Assembly: GCA_021613335.1 (NCBI GenBank)
Contig: JAJTWR010000314.1
Coordinates: 2,668,501 to 2,732,500, forward strand
Length of the DNA stretch: 64,000 bases
Direction: 5' to 3'
DNA from: Whitmania pigra
Lineage: Eukaryota > Annelida > Clitellata > Hirudinida > Haemopidae
Part shown: positions 43,719 through 62,986 of the stretch, piece after piece
Layout of the letters: each line of letters opens with the position of its first letter
Numbering within the stretch: position 1 is the first letter of the stretch
Program-made: the position numbers and the translations under genes
The notes under the pieces: model-generated
Told to the model about the DNA's origin: nothing
The model's input: the letters and a program-made list of their open reading frames with translations, nothing else
Database searches by the model: none

Positions 43719-45830
43719 TTCCTAAAGTGAACTGTTGTTCGAAACAGACTACGTAACTGATTAGTTTAGCTTTCGAATGGTTACTGCTTATTAAATTATT
43801 TCGTAATTTAAAATTGAAATCGACCATTCCATTACTTGTCACGAAGAAGTCATTCGTCAAATCCATTGTACCATTGCCAAAAAGTTCGCCAAGGCAATGC
43901 CCGGTGGACCTGTCATTATATAACAACCTGTTCCCTAAACATTCCCCGGGGAGGTCTCCGTGTTTCCTTTCGCCCCGTGAATTCATCCGGTTTTGTTTCA
44001 GTCAGGTGTCCACAATGTTGACATTTCCACTCCGACAATCAACCCGACTCGATTGTGTTCTTAATTAACGGTTGAAAACTCGTTTCGTTTCGTGGATGAT
44101 GGCGAATTATTCTCTCAAATAAATAAATAAATAAATAGGTCGTTAGACTGTTTGCGATGTAGATATTTTTGCTTTTCTGACAATTTTAAAAGCAAAACAT
44201 TTACCTCAGCACGTACAACGGAGTAACTGAGCAAACTATTCAAACTAATTATCGTCATTGTTGGGTCTTCTCAAAGGATTGCAACTTAATCTGCCCATCA
44301 CTCATTCTCGCTATAAAAAAAACGGTTTGCTTTGAGAGATAAACCCATTATGATTCACTTTTAAGCTGATTAACAGCATTTATTCAAAAAATCTTGAATG
44401 AGTTCGCAAGTAACAATAAAACTTTAATTTTTACACCTGTTAATTTAACTGATTTAAAAAGTGAGACAATAATTTGTTATAAATCATAAAACGCCAACAT
44501 TTATCAAACCTGGTGAGTACATTTTTTGAGTAAATGGGCGTGCGTCATGAGATTCGCAAGAGGAGTTAAGCTACTCAAACTTGTAATGCCGATGACGCAA
44601 TAAGACGGGTGTCGTGAACATCAGCACTGCATCACTTACACGGAGTTTATTTGCATGGAGAATGTGTTCAAATCTGTAATAAACAAAACAAATGGTAGAT
44701 ATTTAACTTGAAATGAAATCTCTTTGTCTTTAAAATTTGAGGAACCCCAAAATGAACACCGACAATAAATATAAATTTGAAATAAAAAAAATTTGAGGTC
44801 AACTTGAGATATATTTGTCTTTGGCATGACACGATAAGCTGTTAATAATAATATTATTAATTGCATATTAATTTGGCATCACTAAAACACAGCTGTCTCT
44901 CAGCAGCATAGATCGAGGCAGTAGACGCATTACTCGAATTACTTAACAGGTTTCATAAAATTACGAAACTCATTGTTTTTAACTGATTAGGACAATCCAG
45001 GTATTAAATTAGGCATGGTGCTCCTCGAATTGATGACCCAGGTAGTGTTTATATTCGCCTTACCAGGACCACTGAGAGGCCACGCGTGTAATAGACTGAC
45101 TCTACCTGGGAATTTCAATCCAGGTATTTATTTTCCATTCCGATTTTTTTTCAATTTAGAGATATTTTATTAAAATAAGCACATTAAATGATATTCCCAA
45201 TATGAACAACTGTGTTGGACGTCGCCTGATAATATTTTGTTGGATGAAAATCGATTTGAACAACTGTTTAGAAAGTCGTTTCTTAACTCGAAATGTGACT
45301 CTGTTGCAACTTCTGTCATTTTGTAGGCGTCTCTGACCCTTATAATTTAATATTATAATTTTATAATGTCATATCAAATTTCATATTTAAAAAAATTAAT
45401 ATTTCAACGATATTTAGGCAAAATATTAAAAAATCAGTTTATGTTAAATTTAATAAAACAGCTTAATTAGCCGTAAAACATTCATAATCGTTGAATAAAC
45501 TCGGAAAATATTTTTAAAATCGTCACAGATGTCCTGTGCACAAAAATGGACGACTTTTTAAAATTTTTTTTTTATTCCTGTTCTAGAAATTTTTATCTTT
45601 TCTAAACATTTAGCATCACTATAAATACAAAAAAAAAACTGAAATTTAGCATCGCCATCAAGTGAAGAGTTGATCGTTTAGCTTTACATTAGTGCTGATA
45701 ATAAAAGTCAGTCACTGGCAATCTTTGGATGATATAAATAAATCTAAGCTTACAACGAAGCACACATTTTACAACTGCAATAAAAACGCCAAACTTTGAA
45801 GCCTGATTGAGAAATACTTCGGCCAATGAG

Positions 45831-45910
45831 ACGGACTTTTTACTCCGCCCACTTTAGTGCGCCTATCGTTGATTGGATAGGTATGCTTTGTTTTTAGCCA
45901 ATGGGCATGG
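45831..45910. promoter_or_regulatory. CCAAT-box cluster
   Basis: GGCCAATGAG at 45831, GATTGGATAG (inverted CCAAT) at 45871 and AGCCAATGGGC near 45896 lie in 80 bases, with CTCCGCCCAC (GC-box-like) between. The cluster stands out from its AT-rich surroundings. No transcript start is known. Confidence 0.3.
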
Positions 45911-46361
45911 GGAGAATCGATTGAAATATTCATTCAGAAATATTTTTCTTCGATTTCTGTTTTCCTTCGATCTGTTTTTAAATCCAGTTTGAGTTTCAAT
46001 TTTTGTAAAATAATGATTTATAAAAAGTTAAACGCGCTAAAATTGCAATGATAAATAAGAGCTGAAAGTTGTTATAAATCAATGAGCGAGATCAATGGTT
46101 GCAATGGTTGAGCCTTTCAATGTGCATTAACAGTCGATGTACGAAATGCACTAATCCCCTGTCATGTCATGTAGGACAAAAAGAGCACACAACCACACAA
46201 AAACGACTACAGGTGTGTTGTCGGTGAGTTTACGAACAAGGCCTCAAAATGAAAGCCAGAAAGAAATAGGGGAGATATGCGCCTTACTAGATGGCAGGTA
46301 ACAAAATATATCCTCTGTATATTTCACTATAACCTATCATTTTCTCTCTATTATCCAATCC

Positions 46362-46380
46362 TGACGTCACGGCCAATGAG
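46362..46380. promoter_or_regulatory. CRE followed by a CCAAT box
   Basis: A perfect palindromic TGACGTCA is followed at once by CGGCCAATGAG. A TTATACACAGG lies 25 bases further on. The arrangement resembles a pol II core promoter, but no gene starts nearby. The nearest is ZIC, 2.7 kb to the right. Confidence 0.35.
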
Positions 46381-49080
46381 AAGAGGGCAGCTTACAATAG
46401 CCGGTTATACACAGGTGTTAAGGCTTAAATAACAGCGTGTGTCCAAACCAGAGATTGGCCACAGCGATACTTTTACTAATTAACATTATATTAGCTTGCC
46501 AGGACGAAGAAAGCCGGATTATTTATCGAATTTTTATTCAGACTATCGCGACCGCATCGACTTCTGCAGCTCTTGCAGCTGCTACTGACGCAGCGATGTC
46601 GTCTAGGAACGTTTCTTAAACATTCGACGAATGCTTGCCTCTCGATTTTTCTCAATCTTTGAGGATTAGTTCGAACATTAACACGGTAAATTGTAAGAAG
46701 CTAAAAATAACAGGCCTACAGAGACAATTTTGGTTCAATATTAGCTGACTTGTGCTGTTGTGATGATGTGAGTTGATCGAAACTTGTTGTTAACTTGTTG
46801 GTTAATAATAGGAATAATAATAGATTACTTAAATGCCCGCGAATTGGACTACTCTGTAAAAGTAATAACTTTGGGATAATCGACGTTTGTCTAATTGCTT
46901 CCATGAGCTAATTTTGGTATGTTCATGGGATTAGTCTTTCTCATTTTGTAATTAATTATTTGTATTTTACATATTTAAGCTTGATTTTGTCGTCCAATTA
47001 TTTACTATTTCACTATTTTCTGATTTTCATGAGTTAATTTCATAGAGCGATTTCATGATTATAATTACATTATTATAATTTTACTAGAAATAAGAAATAA
47101 AATGAGGAAATTAACATTTTTTATAAATGACGAATTGATCTAACCGAATTTAATTGTAAATCAATTACTTATGAAATATAAAATATTAACTGATTACCTG
47201 TGAATCAATAATTGTTGATAATAATTGTTGTTAAGTGAAGGATTAACCAGAACATTTTAACTTTAATTATGACATCGTCTCATCATCTCCATTGTCTCAC
47301 TGCACTTGTTGCCTCTTAAGGATTAGCTTGTTTCAGAGATTTATAATTAGCTGAAACAATATTTAATATTATTAATAATAAATAAATAATGTTATTTTTA
47401 TTGTTATTACTATTAGTACTACAATCATCATCACCACCACTATCACCACCACTTTTACGCTTTTAATTAATTAATTATTATGCATTTAAATTTTGCTTTT
47501 AAAACTTACTTCGTGTCAAGTAATTAACAAACATCATTCATATCAATAAGCAAGTCATTCCTAAATACTGTTAAGTAGGTCAAAGGATACCAGAGGACAT
47601 TAGTTCACCTTTGCCCGGGTTAATCGGGTCAACCACTCTTACAGCCCTGGTCCAGACAATCTCCTGCTAAAGATAAAAGCACAGGATTGTTATAAGTCAT
47701 AAAATAATAAAAACAAAATGCTACTTTGACATGGGTTGGGACATTGCTTCGGCTACTTACAAGCTACTGCAAGCCGAAATCAGTCATACGAACATATGTT
47801 GCAAGAACAGGCTGGTGATAAAAATGTTAAGGTCGGATAATAGAACCGGATGAGAGGCCAGGGGTTCGAATCACGGCGTGCGCAGGTCATGATGGGTTGA
47901 TTATCATTCTAATGATGGCTTCAAGCTCTTTCGGCTTTGTTTGCCGGAAAAGGAGAAAGTGGTTTTGTCAGTTACCATCAGGTGTTAGGTGGTGTTAACT
48001 TCAAAGGCAAAGGCTTTGTTATACTTATCATAACATAATAGCTAGTTTGTTATTACCGTTATTATAATATAATAATTAATTTATGTTTGGAAATAAACTA
48101 TGAATTCAGAAAGCTTCGCACAAATCCATGTAACAGTTAAGCTTCTGATGTTTATTTATCGATCCTCAGCTCGCCATCATCATCATCATCATCCGCATCT
48201 CCACCGTCGTCATCATCGTCATCGTCGTTGTCATCATCACCATCATCATCGACTGTGCAGCAAACGTATTTAATACAAAGACAAACAAATTAAAATGTTT
48301 ATCAATGTATGTTCAATGTGAACAACAACATCAGGTGCAATTGGAAACAAAATAAATTCATGCATGATACGCTGAATTGTTTCCGTCTGTCCAACTCCAT
48401 TCACATCAAAACATGAATTTAATTCTTTAATAATGGAGTAAGTTTTTGGATTGAAGTGACTTATCAAGAAGAATACATTAGACATTACATTACCGCCTTT
48501 TGTAGCTGTAGATGGTACAATCTTTTGCTTACCGTGTGCGATGTATCATTTGTATGAAAAGTATCATTTATATCGCCATATATAAGTATCAATTCAAATG
48601 AAATGTATCATTGGCAACTTTCATGCAAGACTGACGCAACCTCCAATAACAGAGCCGTCTATTGCCGAAGTCAATTAAAAATCTTGAACCGTTTCATCAC
48701 GTCTTTAAGGAATTTCCGTTCGTCTAAAAATAACGAGTCCAGAAATAGTTACGCAACCGGAACCCATTATCCCGGAGTATCAGTGCCCTCCAGAATTCCG
48801 ACTGGCTCTGCGGGAGTTTTCTTTGAGTGATGGAGTTGCTTTCGTTGTTCTTGTTGCTTACAAACAACCTGTTTGGTTTGCTTTGTAGTTGTTCAATGAT
48901 GCATTAAGTTGAGGTGCATTTTTATGAATTATGAGTTGATATTTTTTATTAAATTATAGTAAGTTAAATTAATCTTATAATATGTTTTTAAACATATTCA
49001 TAAAATGCATCTAACCTACTTCCAGACAATCCAAAAAAGACTCGCCAGCACAAGAGCACAAGAGCACACCGATAAGAGAA

Positions 49081-52000
49081 ATGTTTTTCCAGGAAGCTCC
49101 TCAGTTCCACCCACTGACCAACCCCGGTTCTTACCAAAACCACTACAACGCCCTAGACTCCTTCTACTACTATCACCATCACCACCCTGGTTACGTGTCA
49201 AAGGGGGTTCCCGTGCCGAGAGCCAACACGTACTCCGCCAAGAACCTGCTCCTTCCAGGATGCCACCGACTGACGGTCGACAATCCTGTCAAATCGGCAG
49301 CTTTCTACCACGAGAACAACACGCAGGCTCTTTCGAGTTTCTACGAAACGACGCCACCAAGCGACGAGAACAACAAATCGTCAGCCGCTTTCAGCAGCTC
49401 TGAGGAACCGAACAACAGGGAGAACCAACCGATGAAGAGGTTTAATACCAGTCCTGGTGAAAGTCCTACGCTGCTCATGAAGTCTCCAGCGACGGCTCCA
49501 GTTTCCTCGTACTTTCCCAACAACTTCCTCAATCCACTCAGCGACAGAACCAGTCCACCGACCAACTACCAACCGATTTACAATCAAATCAATCAGCAGG
49601 GATACTCCTCGGCGACTCCATCTACTTCCAACTACTACCCAAACGACGCCGGCGTTTCCAGGCCGTCATATTTCGGTGGTGGCGACAAGGACGCCGGTTC
49701 TCGACGATACGCTGAAGCGGTTCCTTCAAACGGAGGTTTCGATGTTTTCAAAGCAGCCAACAACTCGTTGGTTCAAAACCCGTTCAGTTCCTACAATTCC
49801 AGTTTCTTCACTAATTTCTGTGATACTTCTCCTCTGTCGATCTCACAGCCATTCCAGGTTCCTCCACCGCCGACGCTGCAATCGACGCAGCTCATTTTTC
49901 CAGCTTCGAATAACTTTTCGTACAATTCCTACCAACTGCCCACCTCCTCCTCCTCTTCTTCCTCTTCCAATTTTCCAGTTAGTCTTTCACCGAGGTTCGA
50001 TTTTGCCTCTCACCAGAATCACAGCTTTGGCGGACCTACTGCTCAATCGAACCTTTTTTCACGGGGCTGCAACGCTTTCTCGGCCGATGACTTCAAAAGG
50101 GTTGGCCTTTACCCCCCGTCGTCCGTGCCGCCTTTCGACCCGTCCATTCCGTCGTCCGCAGACTCCAGTTTCCTGCGTTATCTCCGCGCTCCTGGCGCCA
50201 GGCAGCATTGTCGATGCCTTTGGAAGATGTCGAACTATCCCGACGATGTGGAGAAACATCGCAACCTGCAGTCAGTAATTGTCGACGATGAGCCAGTTTG
50301 TGGTCGCGTCTTCGAAAGTTTGCACGAAATCGTCCTCCATTTGAACGCTGACCACGTAGGTGGTCCAGAGCAAACCGACCACACGTGCTACTGGCAGGGC
50401 TGCGAGAGACTCCTGAAACCGTTCAAAGCGAAATACAAACTGGTGAACCACGTGAGGGTCCACACAGGGGAGAAGCCCTTCCCGTGTCCATTTTCAGGAT
50501 GTGGGAAAGTTTTCGCCAGGAGTGAGAACTTGAAGATACACAAGCGAACTCACACAGGTATGCTGATTGTTATGTTTTGACAATTTTAATAATTCAATAA
50601 TACTTCGATTATTGTAAACTATTAACTGCTTGTTATATGCTTAATTGATATCGAGAAGGTGTCAAGTAATTAAATTCATTATCTTCGTTTCGATCTTACT
50701 GTCGAGATTTACTCTCGATTCACGTCATTGACTGAAATAAGTTATGATTTGTCAGTTAAGTGATAAATATGCGATTAATATTTTTTATTTTTTTTCATTA
50801 TTATTCAGCTATTTTTAATATTAATTTACTCTGCCGGCTCATAATTGAAACACTTGCAACAACTCAAAGCTTGGGACTTGTTTACGAAATCCTCAGTTAA
50901 TAGAGCAAACACTGACACCAACAATGCTAACGACAACAACATCAACATCAACAACAACAACAGCAACAAATAAGAATTCTAACAAAAACAACACTAGCAG
51001 CGATAAACAGTAAGAATAGCATTGAAAGAGGATTTAGAAAGCGTCCAAAGGAAGGTGATAAAATTATTGCTTGGACAGCGGGGTATCAGGATTGCTTTTC
51101 GTGATGTTTTCATTTCTTTATTTTTTTATTTTTGAGGATCACGAAATTTCATGAGAAGGATTTACATCGCCTTCTTGTTTGGGTCGTCTGCTTTTTTCAC
51201 ATCTCGCTGCTGATTACTGATTTGAAATTCATGTTATTAATAATTCATTGGTTAATTAACCACACGCTTATGTATCTGCCTCCATAAAGTCATGTTTTCC
51301 AATTATTTCGGTAACTTAAATTTGGATACATTTGTGCATAATTTAAAAAATATTTAACGTGAATTGCATCAAGAGATATTTTTATTTTAATAAAAAATTA
51401 AATTTAGAAATTAATGTCGAATAAGAGGAAAATTTTAAATCACATTTAAATGAAAGTTTAAGAATGCACAAATTATTCTGACGCATAAAAACGTGAAATG
51501 CTGATGAATTTAACAACTCCTCTTTGTTCCATGGAAAAGTGAAAAATGTTTTCATAGTTTTTGTAAAGTGTTTAAAACATTTAATTAGCATATGCTTTTA
51601 TAGAGCATTGCAATAAAATTTATTATTGTTAAACATTAACTTAACTAAGATAGACATTACATTATTATAAATTCAAATCCACCTGTATTAATGATCCTCC
51701 TCAAAGTATCTTAATTACAATTTCATTTACAAACTTCCGCAACAATAATTGACAAAAGAAAATTTATAAAATGCATATTGCAATGATTTCGTGTCTCCCG
51801 CCAAAATGTCTTTCTCAGCAGACGACGCAGGTGTTTCATTGAACTTTCAACGTTTCTGACGTGACGTTGTCAAAGACATCGAAGTTCTTTGATGGACTGA
51901 CGTGGATTTTGACGGAAGAATTGAATTATTCAGAAATGAATGAAGACGAATTAATTTCTCAATCGCAAGCACTTTAAACTGCTTTGATTGTCTTCTGTTG

Positions 52001-53109
52001 CTGCTGCTGTTGTTGTTGTTGTTCGTGTTGTGAAGATGTTGATTGGGAATAACAACTTTACGACCGATCAACTACTAATGATGTTCTGGATGTATTTGCC
52101 CGGTTGATAGCGTGATTGATTGATTAAAAGTTGAAAGTAACGTTTGCACCAAATTCCAATTTCTCACCATGAAGCCGCGAAACACAATCGGCTGCTCAAC
52201 TTAGCTTTTGACGTCAAAAAAGAAAGAATCGATTAAAACAATGGAATTAAATTGTTTCAAAGACAATTTTAAACTTTAATTTAACTGCTTAATTCGAGAC
52301 AAATATGAACAGGAAAACACTACAGGATCGACGGCCAAACCTTTTAACTTTGAACTTTTGACCTTTTTATTGTCGAGTAGAATAATATTGACCTGCAAAG
52401 CCGAATAAGGAAGTAGTCGGAGATAAGATGGTAACCAGAGATGGATATCCGATATTTTCCGAGTGTCGCATGGATGGAAAAACATGGAACGTGTTTGTTT
52501 AAGGCATTCGCAGGCTCCTGCGATGCACTTTGCACATGTGCTTTGACCTCTCGAGAGTTGCTGAGTGGTTGGGGAATGAAGAAATGGGAGGGTGCATCAG
52601 TGGGTGAATGAGTAGATATATGAGTGCTGGAAGTGCGAACATATTTCGGAGAAGATTGCTGATCAATTATTTCATTAATTTGCTGGCGATCTTGTGAATT
52701 TATTCTCACTGCGTTAATGTAGTTCTTAAAATTCTAGTCTCATTTTCAGTTAATAACAATTAACTAATTAACTAATAAAATTAAACATCAACAAATTCAA
52801 TCGATAAACTTTAAGCGGAAGTTTTCGTTTGCAGGAGAGAAACCATTCAAATGCGAGTTCGAGGGATGCGACAGGCGATTCGCCAACAGCTCCGACCGCA
52901 AGAAGCACAGCCACGTCCACACGAGCGACAAGCCGTTCCTCTGTCGCTACGACGGCTGCGACAAGACCTACACCCACCCATCTTCACTGAGGAAGCACAT
53001 GAAGATGCACGCCATGATGGCGCTCCAACAACCGCAGGCGACTTCATCGACCGCACGGGCGGCAAGCGTCGCCGATAGCAGCAGCAGCAGCTGCGACGAT
53101 AACCTCTGA
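49081..53109 (+). CDS. ZIC: ZIC-family zinc-finger transcription factor
   Basis: A nuclear DNA-binding regulator of early development and neural patterning. The exons are 49081-50557 and 52835-53109, joined inside THT-G|E of the linker after finger 3, giving 583 residues. The N-terminal 370 residues are Ser, Asn, Pro and Tyr-rich with a Ser run (SSSSSSSS) and HHHH. There are five C2H2 fingers. Finger 1 (from about 377) has the CLW start but a long loop of about 27 residues before its second Cys. Finger 2 is CYWQGC with the Trp typical of the ZIC/GLI CWCH2 pair, followed by [20 protein letters not shown]. Finger 3 is [20 protein letters not shown]. Finger 4 is [19 protein letters not shown] and finger 5 [19 protein letters not shown]. 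The C-terminus is short ([10 protein letters not shown]). The ATG is the first in a long open frame, with no conserved ZIC N-terminal motif to confirm it. Intron 1 (2.3 kb) shows no other gene. Confidence 0.95.
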
Positions 53110-53278
53110 AGACTTTTTCGAATCTCAGTTGATATTACAAGTGCCTTGCTTATCTTGCCTCGGAAACTCGGAAAAGGAATTGAAAGCCCTTTTGTTAAAT
53201 TTTTATTTCAAAGTGGTTTTTAGGCTTCCATTTTGAATTCTTGTTTGAATTTCTCCATTTGTTTGAAATGTTACCTTG

Positions 53279-53284
53279 AATAAA
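53279..53284 (+). terminator. ZIC: polyadenylation signal after ZIC
   Basis: AATAAA lies 170 bases after the ZIC stop codon. A second AATAAA is near 53490. The first gives a short 3' UTR, usual for compact genes. Confidence 0.5.
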
Positions 53285-55468
53285 CTAGAATTGTAAGACT
53301 TAAAGGAACATCCTCTTTCACTAAAGTTACCTTCGCACCAAGGATGATTATGATAGCTGATGATGATGACAATAACGATGATGATGATGATGATTATGCA
53401 CAACTTGCCGCTCACAATTTTGTAACATTGTTTGAGCCAATCAAAATTTTAGCGCGCCTTTTATAGGATTATATATTTTTTAATATTTTCAATAAATTAT
53501 TTTCCTTCTTGAATTATTTTTTGCAATGAACTTACAGAATCAATATCAATAGTGATTTAAAAAAAAATCGCAGTATTTTTCACAACAAGTTCTTGATTAT
53601 TGACTATTATGTTATTGACAAACTTATATGAAAAACATTACCAAAGATACTTTAATTTCAACTTACTAGAAATATTTTAATTTTTATATTTTGATAATTT
53701 TTATTATTATTATATTATTTTTATTTATGCAATCCAAATTATTATGATTAGTAATAATAAAAATATTATTCGTTAAACATCAATTATAATGTTTTATTAA
53801 TGGATTTTATCTTTTACAAATAATAATTATTAATAGTAATTACATATTGTTATTAATAAATTTTTATAACCATCATACAATTAACACCCTAATTTTGACA
53901 TGCCTGAATGCCTTCCTCGGATTTCAATTGGTCAGATAACGATCCAATTATGGATGCCAGGTGACTGCAAACAAGATTTTAATTGGTTCCACGATGACGT
54001 AATCAGGTCTATGTTTCCATGGTTGCTATGGCAACACTGTACGGGATATTCCATTGTCGTCGATTCTCTGATGTTAATGATATTAATAACGACTCTTAAT
54101 TTATAAAATTGATAATTAGTAATATTATAAAATTAATACAAATAAACTATTTCTACAAAAATAAAGTTATTAAAAAATAAAATATAGGAAATTTGTATAA
54201 ATTATTCTTCAGAATAAGGTAATAATTGATAATTCTTATCACAACATAAATCACTAAATAAAATAATGAATATTTATTAATGATAATTTAATGTTAATAT
54301 TTTTGTTACAATAAATATTGAAAATTCAGAGTAATTGAAAATATTTTGGTAAAAAAGGTTAAAATCACAAAAATAAATAAAAATAAACTTTATCAAAAGT
54401 TCTGACACGAATTGAAGTTTGAATCTGATGAATGATGGTCAGTCATATCAAGACGTCTGGTGTCAATCTGCCAAGAATTTTTCGGTGCCTCCTCCCCATT
54501 CGCTACATCACAACCCATCATACACTCACGGTCCGCCCAATCATTTATCTACCATCCACCCATCATCCACTCATCATCCACCCGTCATCCACCCACTATC
54601 CACCCATCATGATATTATTTCATTGATCATCAAGTAATCAAACGAATCATATTCATTTTTTTCTAGTTGTATTGATCGACATGGGGCTAAATGGATAAAT
54701 GGATAGTCAGTAGTTCAATAGGTTTGTATTTATGACTTGTCCTATTATATCAATAATTATAACTATCAATACCCAAACAATGTTATCCAGCGTACACATC
54801 ATAGGTTTCATAAATGCAATATTAAATTGTCTGGTAAGACTAACATCCCAGTTTCTATGGTAACGTTGGCAATATGATCGAATCGGAAGAAATGAAAAGC
54901 CACGACCTGTATGAAGGTGAATGTTGTGTCAAAATGATGAGAACTGAGGACAAATATTAACTTGCTCATAAAGATTTGTTAACTAATATTCATTAAATTA
55001 TATAATCATAAAATATGAGTAAACCTTTTTTTGCATCTAATTTAATGTCAGGGTCTCCTGCATCCCAAATTACGTCCCTCATTGATGAACGATCACAGAA
55101 CTTTTTTCGGTGCATTGATGACATAAGTAAAGCAAAGAGCTTCACTAAAATGGCAAATAAAATTTTATTAAGTTATAATTATTGTGGATGTTTTTAGTTT
55201 TTATAATTACACGTAAAAATATTTCTTATTATTATTAATCATTTTCATTGAAATGCAATAAAAATTGGAACTACTGCCATCTATTGAACATTTTATAAAT
55301 TAAGCTCAACATCTCAATCCATGTGACGTCATGTAAACATGTTTATTACACCGATTTAGGTCACCGCTCAAATACAAAGAACAACATTTATTAGGCACAA
55401 AGTAACAAAGATCGATCTTTAAAAATCTTTAGTCTAGTCAGAAAGACAGACAGACGGACAGAAATCTT
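53285..55468. other. ZIC-NT5E intergenic DNA
   Basis: Strongly AT-rich, with a GAT run near 53350-53395 and a minisatellite at 54540. Short frames at 53900 and 55015 show no known motifs. Confidence 0.5.
54430..54612 (+). repeat. repeat with CATCATCCACC minisatellite, copy 1
   Basis: AGACGTCTGGTGTCAATCTG and CCAAGAA lead into about seven imperfect units of an 11-mer (ATCATCCACCC). The same leader plus 11-mer array recurs at 61570-61790. Confidence 0.7.
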
Positions 55469-60960
<5,492 letters not shown>

Positions 60961-61569
60961 TTAAACTGTTAAACACCGACAATGACTCACTTTTTATCTC
61001 TGATTGGAATAATACTAAATTTCCACAAATAAGCCCAAATATATCAAAATTCTACAAACATAGCAATGATACCTTCGACTGCCTGCGTTCATGACATGTT
61101 TGATTATATATATTGGCGCATGTTCCAACAGAACCATAATAACCTCATTATGAGGGTGGATTTTTATAAGTGGAAAGTTTATAAGTAGATGTTTTATAGC
61201 ACTTTCAATTTCAAGATCAATTAGTCCAACTTAAAAGTTATTTAAATGAGTTATTTGTTTTCTTAAATTGAGGCAATGCGGTAGAACTGGACCATCTTTA
61301 TTACGAGAACGCGCATTAGTGGAAAATGATTGCGTGCATTAACACTTCAATAATTAACTAATAATTAAATATCTAATGTTTAACATTTCACTAACTTGTG
61401 AATGCAACGGAAACTTGCCAACATACTTAATATTAAGAAATAAAAGTTGAGAACATTAACTGCAATATTTAAAATATCATTATAAAATATTAGGAAATTC
61501 AAAAAAATAATTAAATAAATGTAAAATTAAGTTTTAAAAAGTTTTTAAAGAATTGGATTCTCAAGCATG

Positions 61570-61790
61570 ATGCACGATGGTCTCTCGTAAAGAGACGTCT
61601 GGTGTCAAACTGTCAAGAAGTGCATTCGAAACCTTTTCTCCATTAACATCGGTATTCCCCACTATCCACCCATCATCCACCCATCATCCACCCATCATCC
61701 ACCCATCATCCACCCATCATCCACCCATCATCCACCCTTCATCCACTTATCATCCAGCCTTCATCCACCATCAACCCATCATTTATCCAT
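61570..61790 (+). repeat. repeat with CATCATCCACC minisatellite, copy 2
   Basis: It starts CACGATGGTCTCTCGTAAAG, then AGACGTCTGGTGTCAAACTG as in copy 1. About ten units of the 11-mer ATCATCCACCC follow, several of them perfect. The unit then decays (ATCCACTTATCATCCAGCC). Confidence 0.75.
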
Positions 61791-61816
61791 CATATCTCAA
61801 AATGACACTCTGTCAT

Positions 61817-61993
61817 AATAGCCTGGCGACAAAATAGCCCCGTCAAAACAGCACCATCAAAACATAAAACTCATTTCATTTAATCAAATTTGAAATCAAT
61901 TATCGGTTAATGACTTCAACTCATATAAATATTTTTATAAAGATACATTGACATTGATGTTTTGACGGGGCTATTTGGTCACTGGGCTATTTT
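61817..61993. mobile_element. MITE with 30-bp terminal inverted repeats
   Basis: The left end has AATAGCCTGGCGACAAAATA followed by GCCCCGTCAAAACA. The right end, read inward, has AATAGCCCAGTGACCAAATA followed by GCCCCGTCAAAACA. The 177-bp unit has an AT-rich centre and no coding. A related end is near 25640. The superfamily cannot be set because no clear target duplication is visible. Confidence 0.7.
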
Positions 61994-62509
61994 GACAGGT
62001 CATCATCCCAAAATACCTACAAAATTCTCTGCCCACATTCGAATGATAAAGGGAGATTTTACTTGTGATTGCATCTAAAATGAAGAAAGTTGAATTCACA
62101 GTAATAATAATAACATAATTTATCAATATTTGTAATATTAATAATGTTTATAATAATTTATTATGTTAATAATGTTATTAAATATCAATGTTAACACCTA
62201 TTAATGCTTGTAGCATGTTTTGGACATGATCGTAGTCGTCGTTGTTGTTACATCATAACAAATATGACATCGCTAGTTGCGGTTGATTCTGTTGTTGTTA
62301 CCTTGACAACAAGATAATTGGATGGAACACGTTTAAACACACAATAATTTTATTTCGCTTCAGCAGTTGACTTTCAAGAATCGTAGAAAAGATTTTGATG
62401 TGTTTGGATGAAATATTTTGATAATAAGATGGTAAAGTAATTATTGTTTAGATGTTTGTTTAGTTTAGCGTTTAATTCAAATTCTAACTATTTTATGGTG
62501 TTTCTGAAG

Positions 62510-62555
62510 ATGTTCGCCATCTTACATCACGGAGGTAAGAATTACTTTTTCACCA

Positions 62556-62640
<85 letters not shown>

Positions 62641-62654
62641 TATTATTATTATTA

Positions 62655-62730
<76 letters not shown>

Positions 62731-62752
62731 TATTATTATTTTATTATTATTA

Positions 62753-62799
<47 letters not shown>

Positions 62800-62877
62800 T
62801 ATTATTATTATTATTCTTATTATTATTATTATTTATTATTATTATTATTATTATTCTTATTATTATTATTATTATTA

Positions 62878-62919
<42 letters not shown>

Positions 62920-62948
62920 TTATTATTATTTTATTATTATTATTATTA

Positions 62949-62986
<38 letters not shown>

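Larger units (their letters stand above)
43719..48999. other. long intergenic stretch upstream of ZIC
   Basis: Mostly AT-rich DNA without a supported gene. Notable parts are the two CCAAT/CRE clusters listed separately and a tRNA/SINE-like AGGGGTTCGAATCACGGCG near 47869. A CATCATCATC/GTCGTC run is near 48176-48250. It may contain ZIC regulatory DNA, which is only inference from position. Confidence 0.4.

Noticed and set aside
46437..46619. 60-codon frame with a signal-like start
   Set aside because: It has no ATG at its start and no conserved motif, and the hydrophobic part is short.
47855..47885. tRNA gene suggested by AGGGGTTCGAATCACGG
   Set aside because: The T-arm-like part is not accompanied by matching acceptor, D and anticodon arms. 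It is more likely a SINE remnant.
49676..50278. 200-codon frame inside the ZIC gene
   Set aside because: It is a shifted frame of the conserved ZIC exon, with no motif of its own.
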